A stretch of DNA of 64,000 nt, taken from an uncultured Bacteroides sp. GTDB taxonomy: Bacteria > Bacteroidota > Bacteroidia > Bacteroidales > Bacteroidaceae. Where the stretch lies: NCBI RefSeq assembly GCF_910586915.1, contig NZ_CAJULN010000001.1:248001-312000 (forward strand). Direction: 5' to 3'. The position numbers were made by a program, and so were the translations under genes. Positions 8,321 to 18,108 of the stretch are shown here, piece after piece. The notes beneath the pieces are model-generated. The model saw nothing but the letters and a program-made list of their open reading frames with translations. It had not been told where the DNA came from and made no database searches. Every line of letters starts with the position of its first letter. Position 1 is the first letter of the stretch.

Positions 8321-11098
8321 TTAAAAATTAAGTTTGATACCTGCCCAATAGCTTCTTGTCGACGGGTAAGCGAGACCAAGTTGCTCGGGGTCGGCAAAAT
8401 GGATATTGTCTGATGAGAACAGATTGGTTCCTTGTACGAATACTTTCAGGTCGGCAAAGCGTGTTTGCGATTTCGGGAAAGTATAAGCTACCGACAGGTT
8501 GCGCAGTTTCAGGAACGAACCGTCGCGGTACCACAGCGAGCTGGCGCGATAGTTGTTCAGATTTTCCTGCGTCGTCAAACGGGGCATGGTGGCGTTGGCT
8601 CTGTTTTCCGGTGTCCAGCTTGTTTCTTTGTTGAGGAATGTATGCGAGATATTTCCATTGTTGACAAGCGGTTTATAAAGCGGACTGTTGAGCAATGAAA
8701 CGGTGACACCTGTCATTCCCTGGAAATCGGCGGAAAGCTCGAACCGTTTGTAGGCAAAGTTCAGGTTGAAACCGAAATAGAAGCGTGGAAGAGACGAGCC
8801 GAACATACGCACGACGTCTTTTTCGTCAATGCGGTTATCGCCGTTCTGGTCTTTGTATTTCACATCGCCGGGAGCCACGGTCGAGAAGGTCTGTTGCGGG
8901 CTGTTGTTGATTTCTTGCTGGCTGTTGAAGAAACCGATAGCCTCTAAGCCGTACTTCTGACCGACGCGGTTGCCTTTGGTGTACAAATAATCGTATTCCT
9001 GATAGGCCTGATTTTCATTGACTATCTCAGAGTTGAGGTAAGACATATTTGCGCCAAGACCATACCGGAAATCACCTATTTGGTCGTTCCAGCTTAAAGA
9101 AACGTCCAGTCCTCTGTATTTATAGACACCTTCGTTCACCTGGCCTACGGTAATGCCGATAATGCCGGAAGTGGAATTGACACCGGACACAAGGACATCC
9201 GAACGTTTTTCGTAGAAACCTTCTACCGTGGCGTTCAAGCGGTTGTCAAAAGCGGCAAGGTCGAACCCGAATGTGGCTTTCTGCGATTTCTCCGCTACCA
9301 GCCCGATGACCGGCAAGTTGCCTTCGCTGCTGCCGCTCTGTTCTCCTGCGTTGATACCGAAGTTATAGCTTGAACCACTGCCGTAGGATTGGCGCCATAA
9401 GTCGTGCGACAGGCTGCCGTCCCATCCGGACAAACCGTAAGAGGCACGGATTTTAAAAAGGTTGACAGGCGTAACTTTTTCCATAAATGCTTCGTTGGAA
9501 ACAATCCATGCGGCCGAAACGGCAGGATAGTTGGAATATTTGTCTCCGTCGGGCAAGTAAGCCGAGCCTGAGCGGTTGAATACCGCGTTGAGGCTATAAC
9601 GGTTGTCATAAGTATATGTGGCGTTTACCAATACGGACTGGTTTTTACGGGAGTTGTTTCTGCCGTTTTGGGAGACGGATTGCATATCGTAAATCAATGC
9701 TCCTCCCACTTGATGCAGGCCGAACGTACGGTTATAGTCCACTTTTGCCTGGAAATCGCTGCGAAGCATCAGTCTTTCAAACGGTTGGTTGTGCCCCAGC
9801 GTTTCGGAATCGGTTCCATAGATGACAGGGGTTGTCACCAATGTGCCGTCGTCGGTGATGCTGGCATTGCTGTTCATGTAGCGGTACTCTTTGCTGGTGG
9901 TTTCGTTCATTCCTCCGATATTGTCGAAAGAGATGGATGCTTCGGCCGCCAGTCCTTTGGTTACCATGCTCAAGTCCTGACGCAGACTCAGGTCGGCAAG
10001 CAATGTTCCGTAGACGTTGCGGATATGTCCGTAGTCTTTCAACAGGGCAACGGGGTTGCCGGTTCCGTAGACGGAACTACCGCCATAAATACCGTTTTCA
10101 TAACGGATGGGGAAGGCGGCTGCCGGAGTGCCGTAGATTTTGTTGAAGATGGCGTTGCGTCCGTAGCGGCTGCCTCTGAGTTCTTGCAACTTGCCAACGA
10201 TGCCGGCTTTCAGCAGCGTGCTTTCCGTCACCTCTACATCGAGGTTGGTTCTTACGGTCAATCGGGTGTCTGTCGGGGTAGTGTCAAAGCGTGTATCTTC
10301 CGTGTTTTTCTTCAACATGGAGCGGTCGCGATAGTAGTCTACTACGGTGTAGAAACGGAACTTGTCACTGCCTCCGCTAAAAGACATCTTCAGGTTGTTT
10401 GTAAATCCGGTGTTGTTCAATGTCTCGTTCCACCAGTCTACGTTCGGATAGTCATACGGATAGGTTCCCGTCCGGAAAGCCTCTAACTCCTCTGCGTTGT
10501 AGCGTGCTGCCAGGCCGTCTCCGCTCAGTGCGGCATTGAGCGAATTGGCATATGTGTAGGCGTCGGCAAATTCGGGAGAGCGGAATTGTGTGTTGACACC
10601 GAAATGATAATCAACGTTTACTTTCAGCCCTTTGCTTATTCCGCGCTTGGTGGTGATTAATATCACTCCGTTTGCACCCCGTATACCGTAGAGAGCTGCC
10701 GCCGCCGCATCTTTCAGTACGTAGCACGATTCGATTTCCATTGAAGTGATGTCGTTGATATCACGCGGGAATCCGTCAATCAGCACCAACGGCGCATTAC
10801 CGTGTATAGAAAGGTTGGATACGTTGTCGGCAGATGAGCCTGTGCCCTGATATACGTTCAGACCTGCCACTTTGCCATACAAGGCCTTGCTGATGTCTAT
10901 GTGCGGAGATTTTTCGAATGCGGAAGCATTGACTCCGTTGATAGAATAACTGCTGGTCTGGGAAGATACGTTCATCTGGTAGCCTATGCTCAGTGTATCT
11001 GCCAGTTTCGTCTCCGAAACGGCTTTCGATGTCTGTGCATACAGGGATACCGAACCTCCCAGGAGCAGAGCGATTAATATATAATTTATTTTATTCAT
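8321..11098 (-). CDS. SusC-family TonB-dependent transporter, short form
   Basis: TonB-dependent outer-membrane importer for the glycan captured by the neighbouring SusD. It has a signal peptide (ending SLYAQ), a plug domain (about residues 50-160, with the family signature LKDAAAAALYGIRGANGVILITTKRG-like stretch), and a 22-strand barrel to the C-terminal Phe (GIKLNF). At 925 residues it is shorter than usual because the CarboxypepD_reg-like beta-sandwich that normally precedes the plug is missing. Only about 40 residues separate signal peptide and plug, and no upstream start would restore the domain. The operon's other SusC (12894-16067) has it. Membership is clear; the consequence of the missing domain is unknown. 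Confidence 0.94.
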   Translation of the reverse strand: MNKINYILIALLLGGSVSLYAQTSKAVSETKLADTLSIGYQMNVSSQTSSYSINGVNASAFEKSPHIDISKALYGKVAGLNVYQGTGSSADNVSNLSIHGNAPLVLIDGFPRDINDITSMEIESCYVLKDAAAAALYGIRGANGVILITTKRGISKGLKVNVDYHFGVNTQFRSPEFADAYTYANSLNAALSGDGLAARYNAEELEAFRTGTYPYDYPNVDWWNETLNNTGFTNNLKMSFSGGSDKFRFYTVVDYYRDRSMLKKNTEDTRFDTTPTDTRLTVRTNLDVEVTESTLLKAGIVGKLQELRGSRYGRNAIFNKIYGTPAAAFPIRYENGIYGGSSVYGTGNPVALLKDYGHIRNVYGTLLADLSLRQDLSMVTKGLAAEASISFDNIGGMNETTSKEYRYMNSNASITDDGTLVTTPVIYGTDSETLGHNQPFERLMLRSDFQAKVDYNRTFGLHQVGGALIYDMQSVSQNGRNNSRKNQSVLVNATYTYDNRYSLNAVFNRSGSAYLPDGDKYSNYPAVSAAWIVSNEAFMEKVTPVNLFKIRASYGLSGWDGSLSHDLWRQSYGSGSSYNFGINAGEQSGSSEGNLPVIGLVAEKSQKATFGFDLAAFDNRLNATVEGFYEKRSDVLVSGVNSTSGIIGITVGQVNEGVYKYRGLDVSLSWNDQIGDFRYGLGANMSYLNSEIVNENQAYQEYDYLYTKGNRVGQKYGLEAIGFFNSQQEINNSPQQTFSTVAPGDVKYKDQNGDNRIDEKDVVRMFGSSLPRFYFGFNLNFAYKRFELSADFQGMTGVTVSLLNSPLYKPLVNNGNISHTFLNKETSWTPENRANATMPRLTTQENLNNYRASSLWYRDGSFLKLRNLSVAYTFPKSQTRFADLKVFVQGTNLFSSDNIHFADPEQLGLAYPSTRSYWAGIKLNF

Positions 11099-11127
11099 TG
11101 TTCAAACAATATTAGTTAACGTGTCAT

Positions 11128-12882
11128 TTACCAGCCCGGATTTTGGGTCATTCCATAATTCTTGTTGATTTCATCCTGCGGAATCGGAGCCAAATACCAT
11201 TTGGTATCCCAGTTTGTAGCCCAATAGTGCTCTTCCAATTCGACTTTCTCGAAGGTGAACTCGGTCGGATGATTCAGGTCGTTGCCTCTGCTTCTGAGCC
11301 CGTAGAGCTTTTTCTTGAAGTCATTCTGTCGGTTGCGGCGCACAAGGTCGAACCAGCGCACTTCTTCAAATCCCAACTCCAATGCTCTTTCTCTCAACAC
11401 GGCTTCGAGGAACTGGTCATGGCTCATCTTCGTGGAAAGTTCGGACAAACCTACCCTTTGCCGTACCTCGTTGACCATCCGGTAGGCTTCGTCGGTAGGG
11501 CGGCCGTTGACTTCGTTGAGCACTTCCGCATATCCTAACATGATTTCCGCCAGTCGGGTGTGCGACCATTGCACGGGTGCGCTCCGGTCGTTGTCCTCCT
11601 GCAAGATGTGTTTCATTATCAGGAAGCCGCTACCGTTTTTATAATCGGCATGATTGAGGTAAACAGGGGCGGTGGTTCCGTTGCAATAGGTATCTCCCGG
11701 ACACGCTACGTTTTCATAGAGACGAGGGTCGCGGGTGGGCACCATTTCGCCTTTCGTAAAGAAGGGTTGCTTGGAAGGCGATTTCCAGTCAAAGTTGGCA
11801 GGGAAGTCGCTTCCGTCTTCCCACGGGAACATATCGACGTAGTTCAGCGTGGGTCCGCTGTAGTAACGTTGGCTGATAAAACTGCCGTGAATGTCGGAAC
11901 TATATCCCTGGCGGGTGGAAATCAGAATTTCTGTTCCTCCACGGTTGTAATAGGCCTGACGGTAGGCCAGGCGTCTTGCCCGGTGTGTCTCCTCGGTAGG
12001 TTGAATCAGTTGGTATTCTTTTTGTCTGTCGACTTCGGCAAAGAAGGCGGCACCTGCTTCTGCGGCGTCTGCCCAGCGTTGTGCGCTGTAGTTGCCATAG
12101 CAGGTATATTCGTCGGCTTCAGGATGCCATTTGGTATCGGAGTTGAACGTCGGACTGGCTGCCCATTGTAGCACTTTGAATTTCAAGGCCATCGCTCCCG
12201 CTTTGGTCATACGGCCGTCGTCTGCGCTGCTTGCTTTCCAGGCCAAGTTGGCTCCGATAGCTTCGTCGAGCAGCCCTACTATCTTACTTACGGTTTCTGC
12301 AAAAGTCAGGCGTGGGAAATTCATGGGCTCGTTCACGTCTATATAGTGGTCTAACCATGTCACGCCGCCGACGTATCTCAACATTTCGAAATAACAGAGA
12401 GCGATTACTACTTTGGCTTCTGCAATGCGTTCGCTTTTCTCGTTTGCCGACATATCGGGCACTTTCTCTACGTTCTCGATATACAGCCAGGCATAACGGA
12501 TGGCAGTCCAGTCGGATTTGTTTCCGTAGCGGTAGGCTGAGTTTCTGGGAACGTTGTTGGCGCTGAGCGATCCGTTATAATAGAGTTTGACCGGACCGTC
12601 ACTGATGTTGTCACGGAAACTATAGCATAAGTCCGTGAGTGATTCGAGTATGTTTTCTCCCAATTTGAAGTCGGCACTCGTAGGCAGCCCGTAAGGCAAT
12701 CCGGTATAGGCTTTTGTCAGCACCTTTTCGGCGTTTATTTTCGAAGAAAACATCTCTTCGGTAGTCGCTCCGGAACTTTCGGGCTGGTTGCCCAGGAATT
12801 TGTCTCCAAAGCTGATTTCAGAACAGGAGGCTGCCAGTATGCAACTCAATACAAGGCTGAGCCCTTTTATTATACTATTCAT
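11128..12882 (-). CDS. SusD-family outer-membrane glycan-binding lipoprotein
   Basis: 584 residues with a lipoprotein signal (lipobox ILAASC) and the SusD helical scaffold: an N-terminal segment with EEMFSSKINAEKVLTKAYTGL, the mid-protein KAGAMALKFKVLQWAASPTFN, and the conserved C-terminal block ERALELGFEEVRWFDLVRRN followed by LAPIPQDEINKNYGMTQNPGW. It is placed 11 bp after the upstream SusC stop (12894) and 29 bp before the short SusC, so it is the partner of the first, full-length SusC. The two SusD proteins in the operon are clearly different in sequence, which suggests two ligand forms or chain lengths rather than a recent duplication. Confidence 0.95.
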   Translation of the reverse strand: MNSIIKGLSLVLSCILAASCSEISFGDKFLGNQPESSGATTEEMFSSKINAEKVLTKAYTGLPYGLPTSADFKLGENILESLTDLCYSFRDNISDGPVKLYYNGSLSANNVPRNSAYRYGNKSDWTAIRYAWLYIENVEKVPDMSANEKSERIAEAKVVIALCYFEMLRYVGGVTWLDHYIDVNEPMNFPRLTFAETVSKIVGLLDEAIGANLAWKASSADDGRMTKAGAMALKFKVLQWAASPTFNSDTKWHPEADEYTCYGNYSAQRWADAAEAGAAFFAEVDRQKEYQLIQPTEETHRARRLAYRQAYYNRGGTEILISTRQGYSSDIHGSFISQRYYSGPTLNYVDMFPWEDGSDFPANFDWKSPSKQPFFTKGEMVPTRDPRLYENVACPGDTYCNGTTAPVYLNHADYKNGSGFLIMKHILQEDNDRSAPVQWSHTRLAEIMLGYAEVLNEVNGRPTDEAYRMVNEVRQRVGLSELSTKMSHDQFLEAVLRERALELGFEEVRWFDLVRRNRQNDFKKKLYGLRSRGNDLNHPTEFTFEKVELEEHYWATNWDTKWYLAPIPQDEINKNYGMTQNPGW

Positions 12883-12893
12883 AAAGTCGTTTT

Positions 12894-15800
12894 TTAGAAG
12901 TTAAGATTTAAACCGAAACTGTATACCTTGATTAGCGGATAATCTCCGAATCGGTTAGGGTCGCTTTCCGGGTCAAGATACTTAAGCGGCGAGAATGTCA
13001 GCAGGTTGTAGCCACTGAAAGTAAATCCGAGCGAGCTGAGTCCCAACTTTTTCAGGAATTTCTTTCCGGTGAGTGTATAACCGAAGTTCAGGCTTTTCAG
13101 ACGGAGATAGGAAGCATCTACCAACCATAAAGTGGAATCTTCGGAGTTCCAGGCCTCCGACTCTTCCGACGGACGCGGATAAACGGCTCCTGATTGATTT
13201 TCCGGTGTCCAGCAACCATCGTAGAAGTAGCTGAGCAAACCGCGTTTTCCTGCGTTGGTATAGGGGATACGGTATTCGATGTCGTACATTCTGTTCACAT
13301 TCTTTGAGCCGACCCATTGCATGGAGAAATTGAATCCTTTCCAGTCGAAGCCCATGTTCATACCGAAGATGTATTCCGGACGGGTGGCAAAACCTGCCAC
13401 ACTTTTATCATTACCGTCGACGATGTGGTCGCCGTTGAGGTCGGCATACATGGCATCTCCCGGATATACCTTTTGATAAGGTTGCGGCAGTTCCGGTTTT
13501 AAAATCAGTTCGCCGTTTTCTCCGGTGATGAAGTCGCTGTATTGATAGAGACGGATATAGTTGTACAGTCCCGTTTGGCGTCCGGTAGAACCTCCCGTCT
13601 CGTTCATATAGTCGAATTGCTTGGGCACTTCATCCATGTAAAGTATTTTATTACGTGCAAAGGAGACGTTCGCATCTACATAATAGTTGAAGTCTTTGCC
13701 TGCTTTATCGTGCCAGCCAAGAGAGAGCTCGTAACCGTGGTTGTCTACCTTTCCGATATTCAGGTTCGGCAGGCCGGTGGCGATGATGCTTGGAGTTGAT
13801 TTCGGAGAGAGCAGGATACCCGTGCGGTGTTCGATAAAGTAATCGAAAGTGGCAGACAAGCGGCTGTTGAAGAATTTAGCATCGATACCATAGTTCTGTT
13901 TGTCGGCTGTTTCCCAAGTCACTTTCGGGTTACCCATGCGTGAGATAGCGGCTGCCGATTGGGAAATCGGATTGTCTACGCCAAAGCTGTAACTGCCCGA
14001 TGAGCCCCATACGGCCGGCATATACATAAAACGTGAGTCTACCCCTTTGTCATTACCTACGCGTCCCCAAGAAACTCTGAGTTTCAAGTAGTCAACGATT
14101 TTCTGGTTTTGCATGAACTCCTCGGCAGTGGCAATCCAGCCGGCAGAGAAGGAAGGGAATACACCGAAACGTGTACTGCCCGGAGCAAAGTTTTCCGAAC
14201 CGTTGTAGCCTACGTTTACATCTAACAGATATTTGCTTTGGTAAGCATAGGTGGCACGTCCCACCAAGCCTACATAGTTACGTGGCAGGTAGGTGTAACT
14301 ATTCGGATAGTAGTTGCGTGACTGGTTGTAAAGAAGCAAGCCTGATATCCTGTGGTCGCCGAAAGTACGGTCGTAATTGATTCGTCCTTCCAGATACCAG
14401 TTCTGTCCGCGTCCGTTGCTTTCTGAGTAAGAGAGCGGAGTATCGCTGCCGGTAGGCACATAGATAAGTGACTTATCGTAATCGGGGTCGGTCTGCAACA
14501 TCGTGCCATTGGTGTCAAAGTAAGACTTATAGTACACAGTCTGTGCTTCTATGGCACCTCCGGTACGTATTTTTTCCAGTTTGAACTGATTGTCGTAGGC
14601 TCCTTTTACCGACGCACTTAATCCCGGAGTGATAAAATCGAGCTTCTGCGTAATGTCCAAATCCAGGTTTAATGTAGTGTTATAGGTCTGGTTGTAACCC
14701 TGTCCGTAAAAGACGAACATACCGTCGCGCATTACTTCGCCCAACGGAAGCATATCTTTGGGGACTAATGTCCGTACGCCATTGATAAATCCCGGTCCGG
14801 CAAACGGATGTGACCATATCTGTGCGATGACCCAGGGATTTTGGTCTTGCCCTGTTCCCGAAACAACACTGCGCGGCTCCTGTATCTTTCCTAATACACC
14901 GCCTACGCCCAATTTCATGGTAGTGGTCTTGGTCAGGTTGGCGTCGATATTGGCACGGTAGTTATAGCGGTTGTAACGATAGTTGTTATCGTACGACTGT
15001 CCGGGAAGTTCTTTCAGAAGTCCGTTCTGATAAGTATAACCGACTGAGATGAAGTATCTCACATTTTCACTACCGCCGGAAATGTTGAGGTTGTTCTGAC
15101 TTTGAAGGTAGACATTATTGAAGATATACTTCTTCCAGTCCATACTGGGATACATGATAGGGTCCGAACCGGTACGGTAGGCTTCTATCTGTTCTGGAGT
15201 GAAGTATAGTTTCGGGTTGGTCACGTGGTCCATTTCCTGCTTTATATTCCAGAAACGTGCGAATTCGTAACTTCCGGTCTGCTCTACCAGCGAAATGGGT
15301 TGCTGTAACCCTAATTTGGTACTGGCGGAGATTTGTGTTTTACCAGCCTTACCTCTTCGGGTGGTAATCAATATAACGCCATTGGCGCCTCTTACTCCGA
15401 ATACTGCGGTAGAAGAGGCGTCTTTTAATACGGAAATGCTTTCGATTTCGTTCGGGTCGATTTGCGAGAACTCACGTTCTATCCCGTCTACCAGGACCAA
15501 CGGTTTGGACTGTGAATCGTTCAATGTACCTGCACCGCGCACATAGATAGCGGCAGCATCTTTACCGGGTTGTCCGGTGGTTTGTACGGAAGATACGCCC
15601 GGCAAGGCTCCCGCAAGTACGTTGGTGATGCTTGTTGCCGGCGATTTAATCAGCTCTTTGTTGTCGATAGAGGAGACGGCACTTGTCATCATACGCTTGT
15701 CCTGATTACCGTAGGCGATAGCTACAATTTCCACTTCGCCAAGATTCTGAGCATCTTCCTTGAGCGTGACATTGATGACGGTCTGGTCGCCGACTACAAT

Positions 15801-16067
15801 CTCTTGGGTGACATAGCCGATGAAAGAGATGTTCAACACGGATTTTTTACTTGGAACAACGATGGTGTAATTACCGTCGAAGTCTGTGATAGTCCCGAGG
15901 GTAGTACCTTTCACGGTCACATTGGCACCGGGAACACCCTCCTTAAGAGTTTCGTCCGTTATCCTACCTTTGATGGTGATACCTTCCGGGGGAAGGGCAT
16001 ACACCAGTGGTATGAATAAAAGAAACGTAATAAGAAAACAGAGTCTTGAATTAAGCGTGTTTCTCAT
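12894..16067 (-). CDS. SusC-family TonB-dependent transporter
   Basis: First gene of the PUL operon, 1057 residues. Signal peptide (about 1-24), CarboxypepD_reg-like domain (about 29-112: ITIKGRITDETLKEGVPGAN...), plug domain with SVLKDASSTAVFGVRGANGV near 210-230, then the beta-barrel ending in GLNLNF. It takes up oligosaccharides released at the surface by the GH16. No STN (secretin) domain is present, which agrees with control by the HTCS rather than by an ECF sigma/anti-sigma pair. A promoter and a pair of direct repeats lie directly upstream. It pairs with the SusD at 11128-12882. Confidence 0.96.
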   Translation of the reverse strand: MRNTLNSRLCFLITFLLFIPLVYALPPEGITIKGRITDETLKEGVPGANVTVKGTTLGTITDFDGNYTIVVPSKKSVLNISFIGYVTQEIVVGDQTVINVTLKEDAQNLGEVEIVAIAYGNQDKRMMTSAVSSIDNKELIKSPATSITNVLAGALPGVSSVQTTGQPGKDAAAIYVRGAGTLNDSQSKPLVLVDGIEREFSQIDPNEIESISVLKDASSTAVFGVRGANGVILITTRRGKAGKTQISASTKLGLQQPISLVEQTGSYEFARFWNIKQEMDHVTNPKLYFTPEQIEAYRTGSDPIMYPSMDWKKYIFNNVYLQSQNNLNISGGSENVRYFISVGYTYQNGLLKELPGQSYDNNYRYNRYNYRANIDANLTKTTTMKLGVGGVLGKIQEPRSVVSGTGQDQNPWVIAQIWSHPFAGPGFINGVRTLVPKDMLPLGEVMRDGMFVFYGQGYNQTYNTTLNLDLDITQKLDFITPGLSASVKGAYDNQFKLEKIRTGGAIEAQTVYYKSYFDTNGTMLQTDPDYDKSLIYVPTGSDTPLSYSESNGRGQNWYLEGRINYDRTFGDHRISGLLLYNQSRNYYPNSYTYLPRNYVGLVGRATYAYQSKYLLDVNVGYNGSENFAPGSTRFGVFPSFSAGWIATAEEFMQNQKIVDYLKLRVSWGRVGNDKGVDSRFMYMPAVWGSSGSYSFGVDNPISQSAAAISRMGNPKVTWETADKQNYGIDAKFFNSRLSATFDYFIEHRTGILLSPKSTPSIIATGLPNLNIGKVDNHGYELSLGWHDKAGKDFNYYVDANVSFARNKILYMDEVPKQFDYMNETGGSTGRQTGLYNYIRLYQYSDFITGENGELILKPELPQPYQKVYPGDAMYADLNGDHIVDGNDKSVAGFATRPEYIFGMNMGFDWKGFNFSMQWVGSKNVNRMYDIEYRIPYTNAGKRGLLSYFYDGCWTPENQSGAVYPRPSEESEAWNSEDSTLWLVDASYLRLKSLNFGYTLTGKKFLKKLGLSSLGFTFSGYNLLTFSPLKYLDPESDPNRFGDYPLIKVYSFGLNLNF

Positions 16068-16150
16068 ACTGTTTAATTTAATAGGTTAATAAATATGTTA
16101 ATTTTGAGGTGAGGCCAACGAATGTTTTTGTTGTCTTCGAAACAATACCG

Positions 16151-16158
16151 CAAAGTTA
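16151..16158 (-). promoter_or_regulatory. Promoter -7 box of the GH16 PUL operon
   Basis: On the minus strand the sequence reads TAACTTTG, matching the Bacteroides -7 consensus TAnnTTTG, about 85 bp before the SusC start. No good TTTG -33 element is seen at the usual spacing, as expected for an activator-dependent promoter. Confidence 0.6.
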
Positions 16159-16179
16159 GAGGAGGGGGTAAAAACGGAC

Positions 16180-16217
16180 GTGCAATATTCACCAAATAAG
16201 GTGCACAAATAACTAAA
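16180..16217 (-). promoter_or_regulatory. Candidate HTCS operator: two imperfect direct repeats, 21-bp step
   Basis: Plus-strand copies GTGCAATATTCACCAAA (16180-16196) and GTGCACAAATAACTAAA (16201-16217) agree at 12 of 17 positions and start 21 bp apart. They end just upstream of the -7 box at 16151-16158. Position, spacing and tandem orientation suit an AraC-type activator such as the HTCS at the left edge. Confidence 0.4.
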
Positions 16218-16267
16218 AACGCGCTATAGTGGTGTGGATAGCCATTTGACGAATTTATGTATGCACA

Positions 16268-16300
16268 TAAAAAAAGAGCACCCGATGATGTGGGTGCTCT
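16268..16300 (-). terminator. Intrinsic terminator of the TPR/barrel operon
   Basis: A perfect 9-bp stem (AGAGCACCC/GGGTGCTCT) with an 8-nt loop is followed on the minus strand by a run of Ts. It lies 68 bp past the stop of the outer-membrane protein gene at 16368 and separates it from the PUL promoter. Confidence 0.88.
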
Positions 16301-16367
16301 TGCTATGGGAAGAGAAAAAGGAATTGTTATTGTAAAATCTTTTATCCGACAGAGATGCTCCGGTAGT

Positions 16368-18095
16368 TTAGAACCGGAAGCTCAATCCTCCCAAGAAATT
16401 GAATCCCTGGGCAGGATAACCTATGTAGTACTGGTATTTCTTGTTCAGCAGATTGTGTACCTGTGCATAGACCGATACTCCTTTGAATACATTGTAGCTG
16501 GCTCCGAGATGCAAATCGTTCACATCAGACATGAGTGGGGATACTGCTTCTTGTTTGCGCCCGATGTAATCGTATCCGATATTCACCCGGAGGGCGGAGA
16601 TGGGGTGGAGAAAGAGTGATACACTTACTTCATTCTCAGGTTTTATACTAAGCAGGTATTCGTTTTGATTGCTGTGCCAGTTGCGGTAGGTGTAACGGAG
16701 TGCAAAGGAGAGAATATCTTTGTAGTCGTAGGTAAATTCGCTACCTACGTATACATTGTTTGTGTTCTCTTGGGAAAAAGCAAGCGTATTACCTATGGGA
16801 CCGGTGTTGGAACTGATTAAAACCAGGTTACCATACATCAGGTCATTTTTCAAATTCTGATATCCTCCGAACAGGTGAAACCAGATACCGGTATAGGGGC
16901 TTGCCTTTAATCCAATAGCAGTATTGAGCTGCTCATAAGTGTCGAACGGACGGAGTGTAGCAGTTTCTCCGGCTGTTGTCGGGATATAGTAGTCTCCATA
17001 AAGGCATAGTTGCTCCAACCGGCGGAAATCATTCAGTTGCTTGCCGCCCGTGGCTTTTGCGTAAACCACATAGCTGTCGGAAAAGATATATTGTGCAGTA
17101 ATATCCGGCGAGACACGGAAAGATTTGTCGAACCCGAAAGACAGGTCTACGTTGGCACCGACGTGCAGTTTCCAGTCGTCGTTGTCCAACTCATAATAGG
17201 GATTCAGAAGAAGCGTTGTATAGTTCTTGAAGTATTCGTCTCCAGTAGCGGCGTTTTGGGGATGTCCGTTGTAGAGAAGATTATTCATTTCCAAAGCGAT
17301 GGTCACCGATTGTTGGTCATTGATGGCTCCGGTGACATCGCCTTTGGTACGTATGATTGTTTCCTTAAGTCCGACACCCGTTGCCTCTTCGTTGATGATA
17401 TTGTGCTGACGGGCGTACATCAGCAGATTCGTTTCGGCGTTGAAACGTAATGGGGCGGTTTCGTTGATGAAATGAATGCCTGCATGAAAGTCGCCCGAAG
17501 TGAATTTCTGTTTGCTGTTCACACTTTCCGGCTTGAGGTTGAAGTTGCTCAGAGCGAAGTTTCCGGCGATATTCAAATCCAATTTATCAAATTGGTGCGT
17601 ATAATCTACATTGGCACGCGTACGATAATGGAATGCTTTCCATTTTTCGTCGTTTATGAAGGGAAGAGCCAGCTTTCCGTTCATTCCGTCCATTTGGAAA
17701 CGTGCATTCAGTCTGTCTTTATCCGACAGATGGAGCAGGTAATTGGCAAGGACATCCAAGTTGCCCGCATTACCGTATCCGGCACGAATATAGCCGGGAG
17801 CGATTCCGGGTTGGATTTCTTTTCCGGTATAGGGATTCATCAAGCCTGCCGGGATGGAAGTTGCCGGAAAGAAAGTCGTGGCGTATTCCACTTCTTTCTT
17901 GCTCACTGTCGGTTCTTCTACTTTGGGTAGGACGTTTATTTTTGAGGCGTCCATAATATCCGGATTATATTCTTGTTCCACAACAACGGTACGATTCATG
18001 GTCGTATCTTTGGGCTGGGTAGTTTGGGCTTGAAGACAGGACGGCATTGACATTGCCAATGCAAGCCCTCCTATTATATAACGAGTTCGTTTCAT
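16368..18095 (-). CDS. Outer-membrane beta-barrel protein (TonB-receptor-like)
   Basis: 575 residues with a signal peptide (ends LQAQ), a proline-rich periplasmic stretch (about 25-75, with VVVEQEYNPDIMDASKINVLPKVEEPTVSKK), then alternating amphipathic strands to a C-terminal GGLSFRF typical of outer-membrane barrels. The C-terminal part resembles TonB-dependent receptor barrels (YAQVHNLLNKKYQYY), but there is no plug domain, so active import is doubtful. It begins 13 bp after the TPR gene and ends at a strong terminator, so the two form a two-gene operon. The pair may work together at the outer membrane. The exact role is not known to me. Confidence 0.75.
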   Translation of the reverse strand: MKRTRYIIGGLALAMSMPSCLQAQTTQPKDTTMNRTVVVEQEYNPDIMDASKINVLPKVEEPTVSKKEVEYATTFFPATSIPAGLMNPYTGKEIQPGIAPGYIRAGYGNAGNLDVLANYLLHLSDKDRLNARFQMDGMNGKLALPFINDEKWKAFHYRTRANVDYTHQFDKLDLNIAGNFALSNFNLKPESVNSKQKFTSGDFHAGIHFINETAPLRFNAETNLLMYARQHNIINEEATGVGLKETIIRTKGDVTGAINDQQSVTIALEMNNLLYNGHPQNAATGDEYFKNYTTLLLNPYYELDNDDWKLHVGANVDLSFGFDKSFRVSPDITAQYIFSDSYVVYAKATGGKQLNDFRRLEQLCLYGDYYIPTTAGETATLRPFDTYEQLNTAIGLKASPYTGIWFHLFGGYQNLKNDLMYGNLVLISSNTGPIGNTLAFSQENTNNVYVGSEFTYDYKDILSFALRYTYRNWHSNQNEYLLSIKPENEVSVSLFLHPISALRVNIGYDYIGRKQEAVSPLMSDVNDLHLGASYNVFKGVSVYAQVHNLLNKKYQYYIGYPAQGFNFLGGLSFRF

Positions 18096-18108
18096 ACTTT
18101 TCTATATT

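Noticed and set aside
16224..16232. CTATAGTGG near the PUL promoter as another copy of array A's core
   Set aside because: It is a single 9-bp match without dyad arms or phased neighbours; chance is a sufficient explanation.
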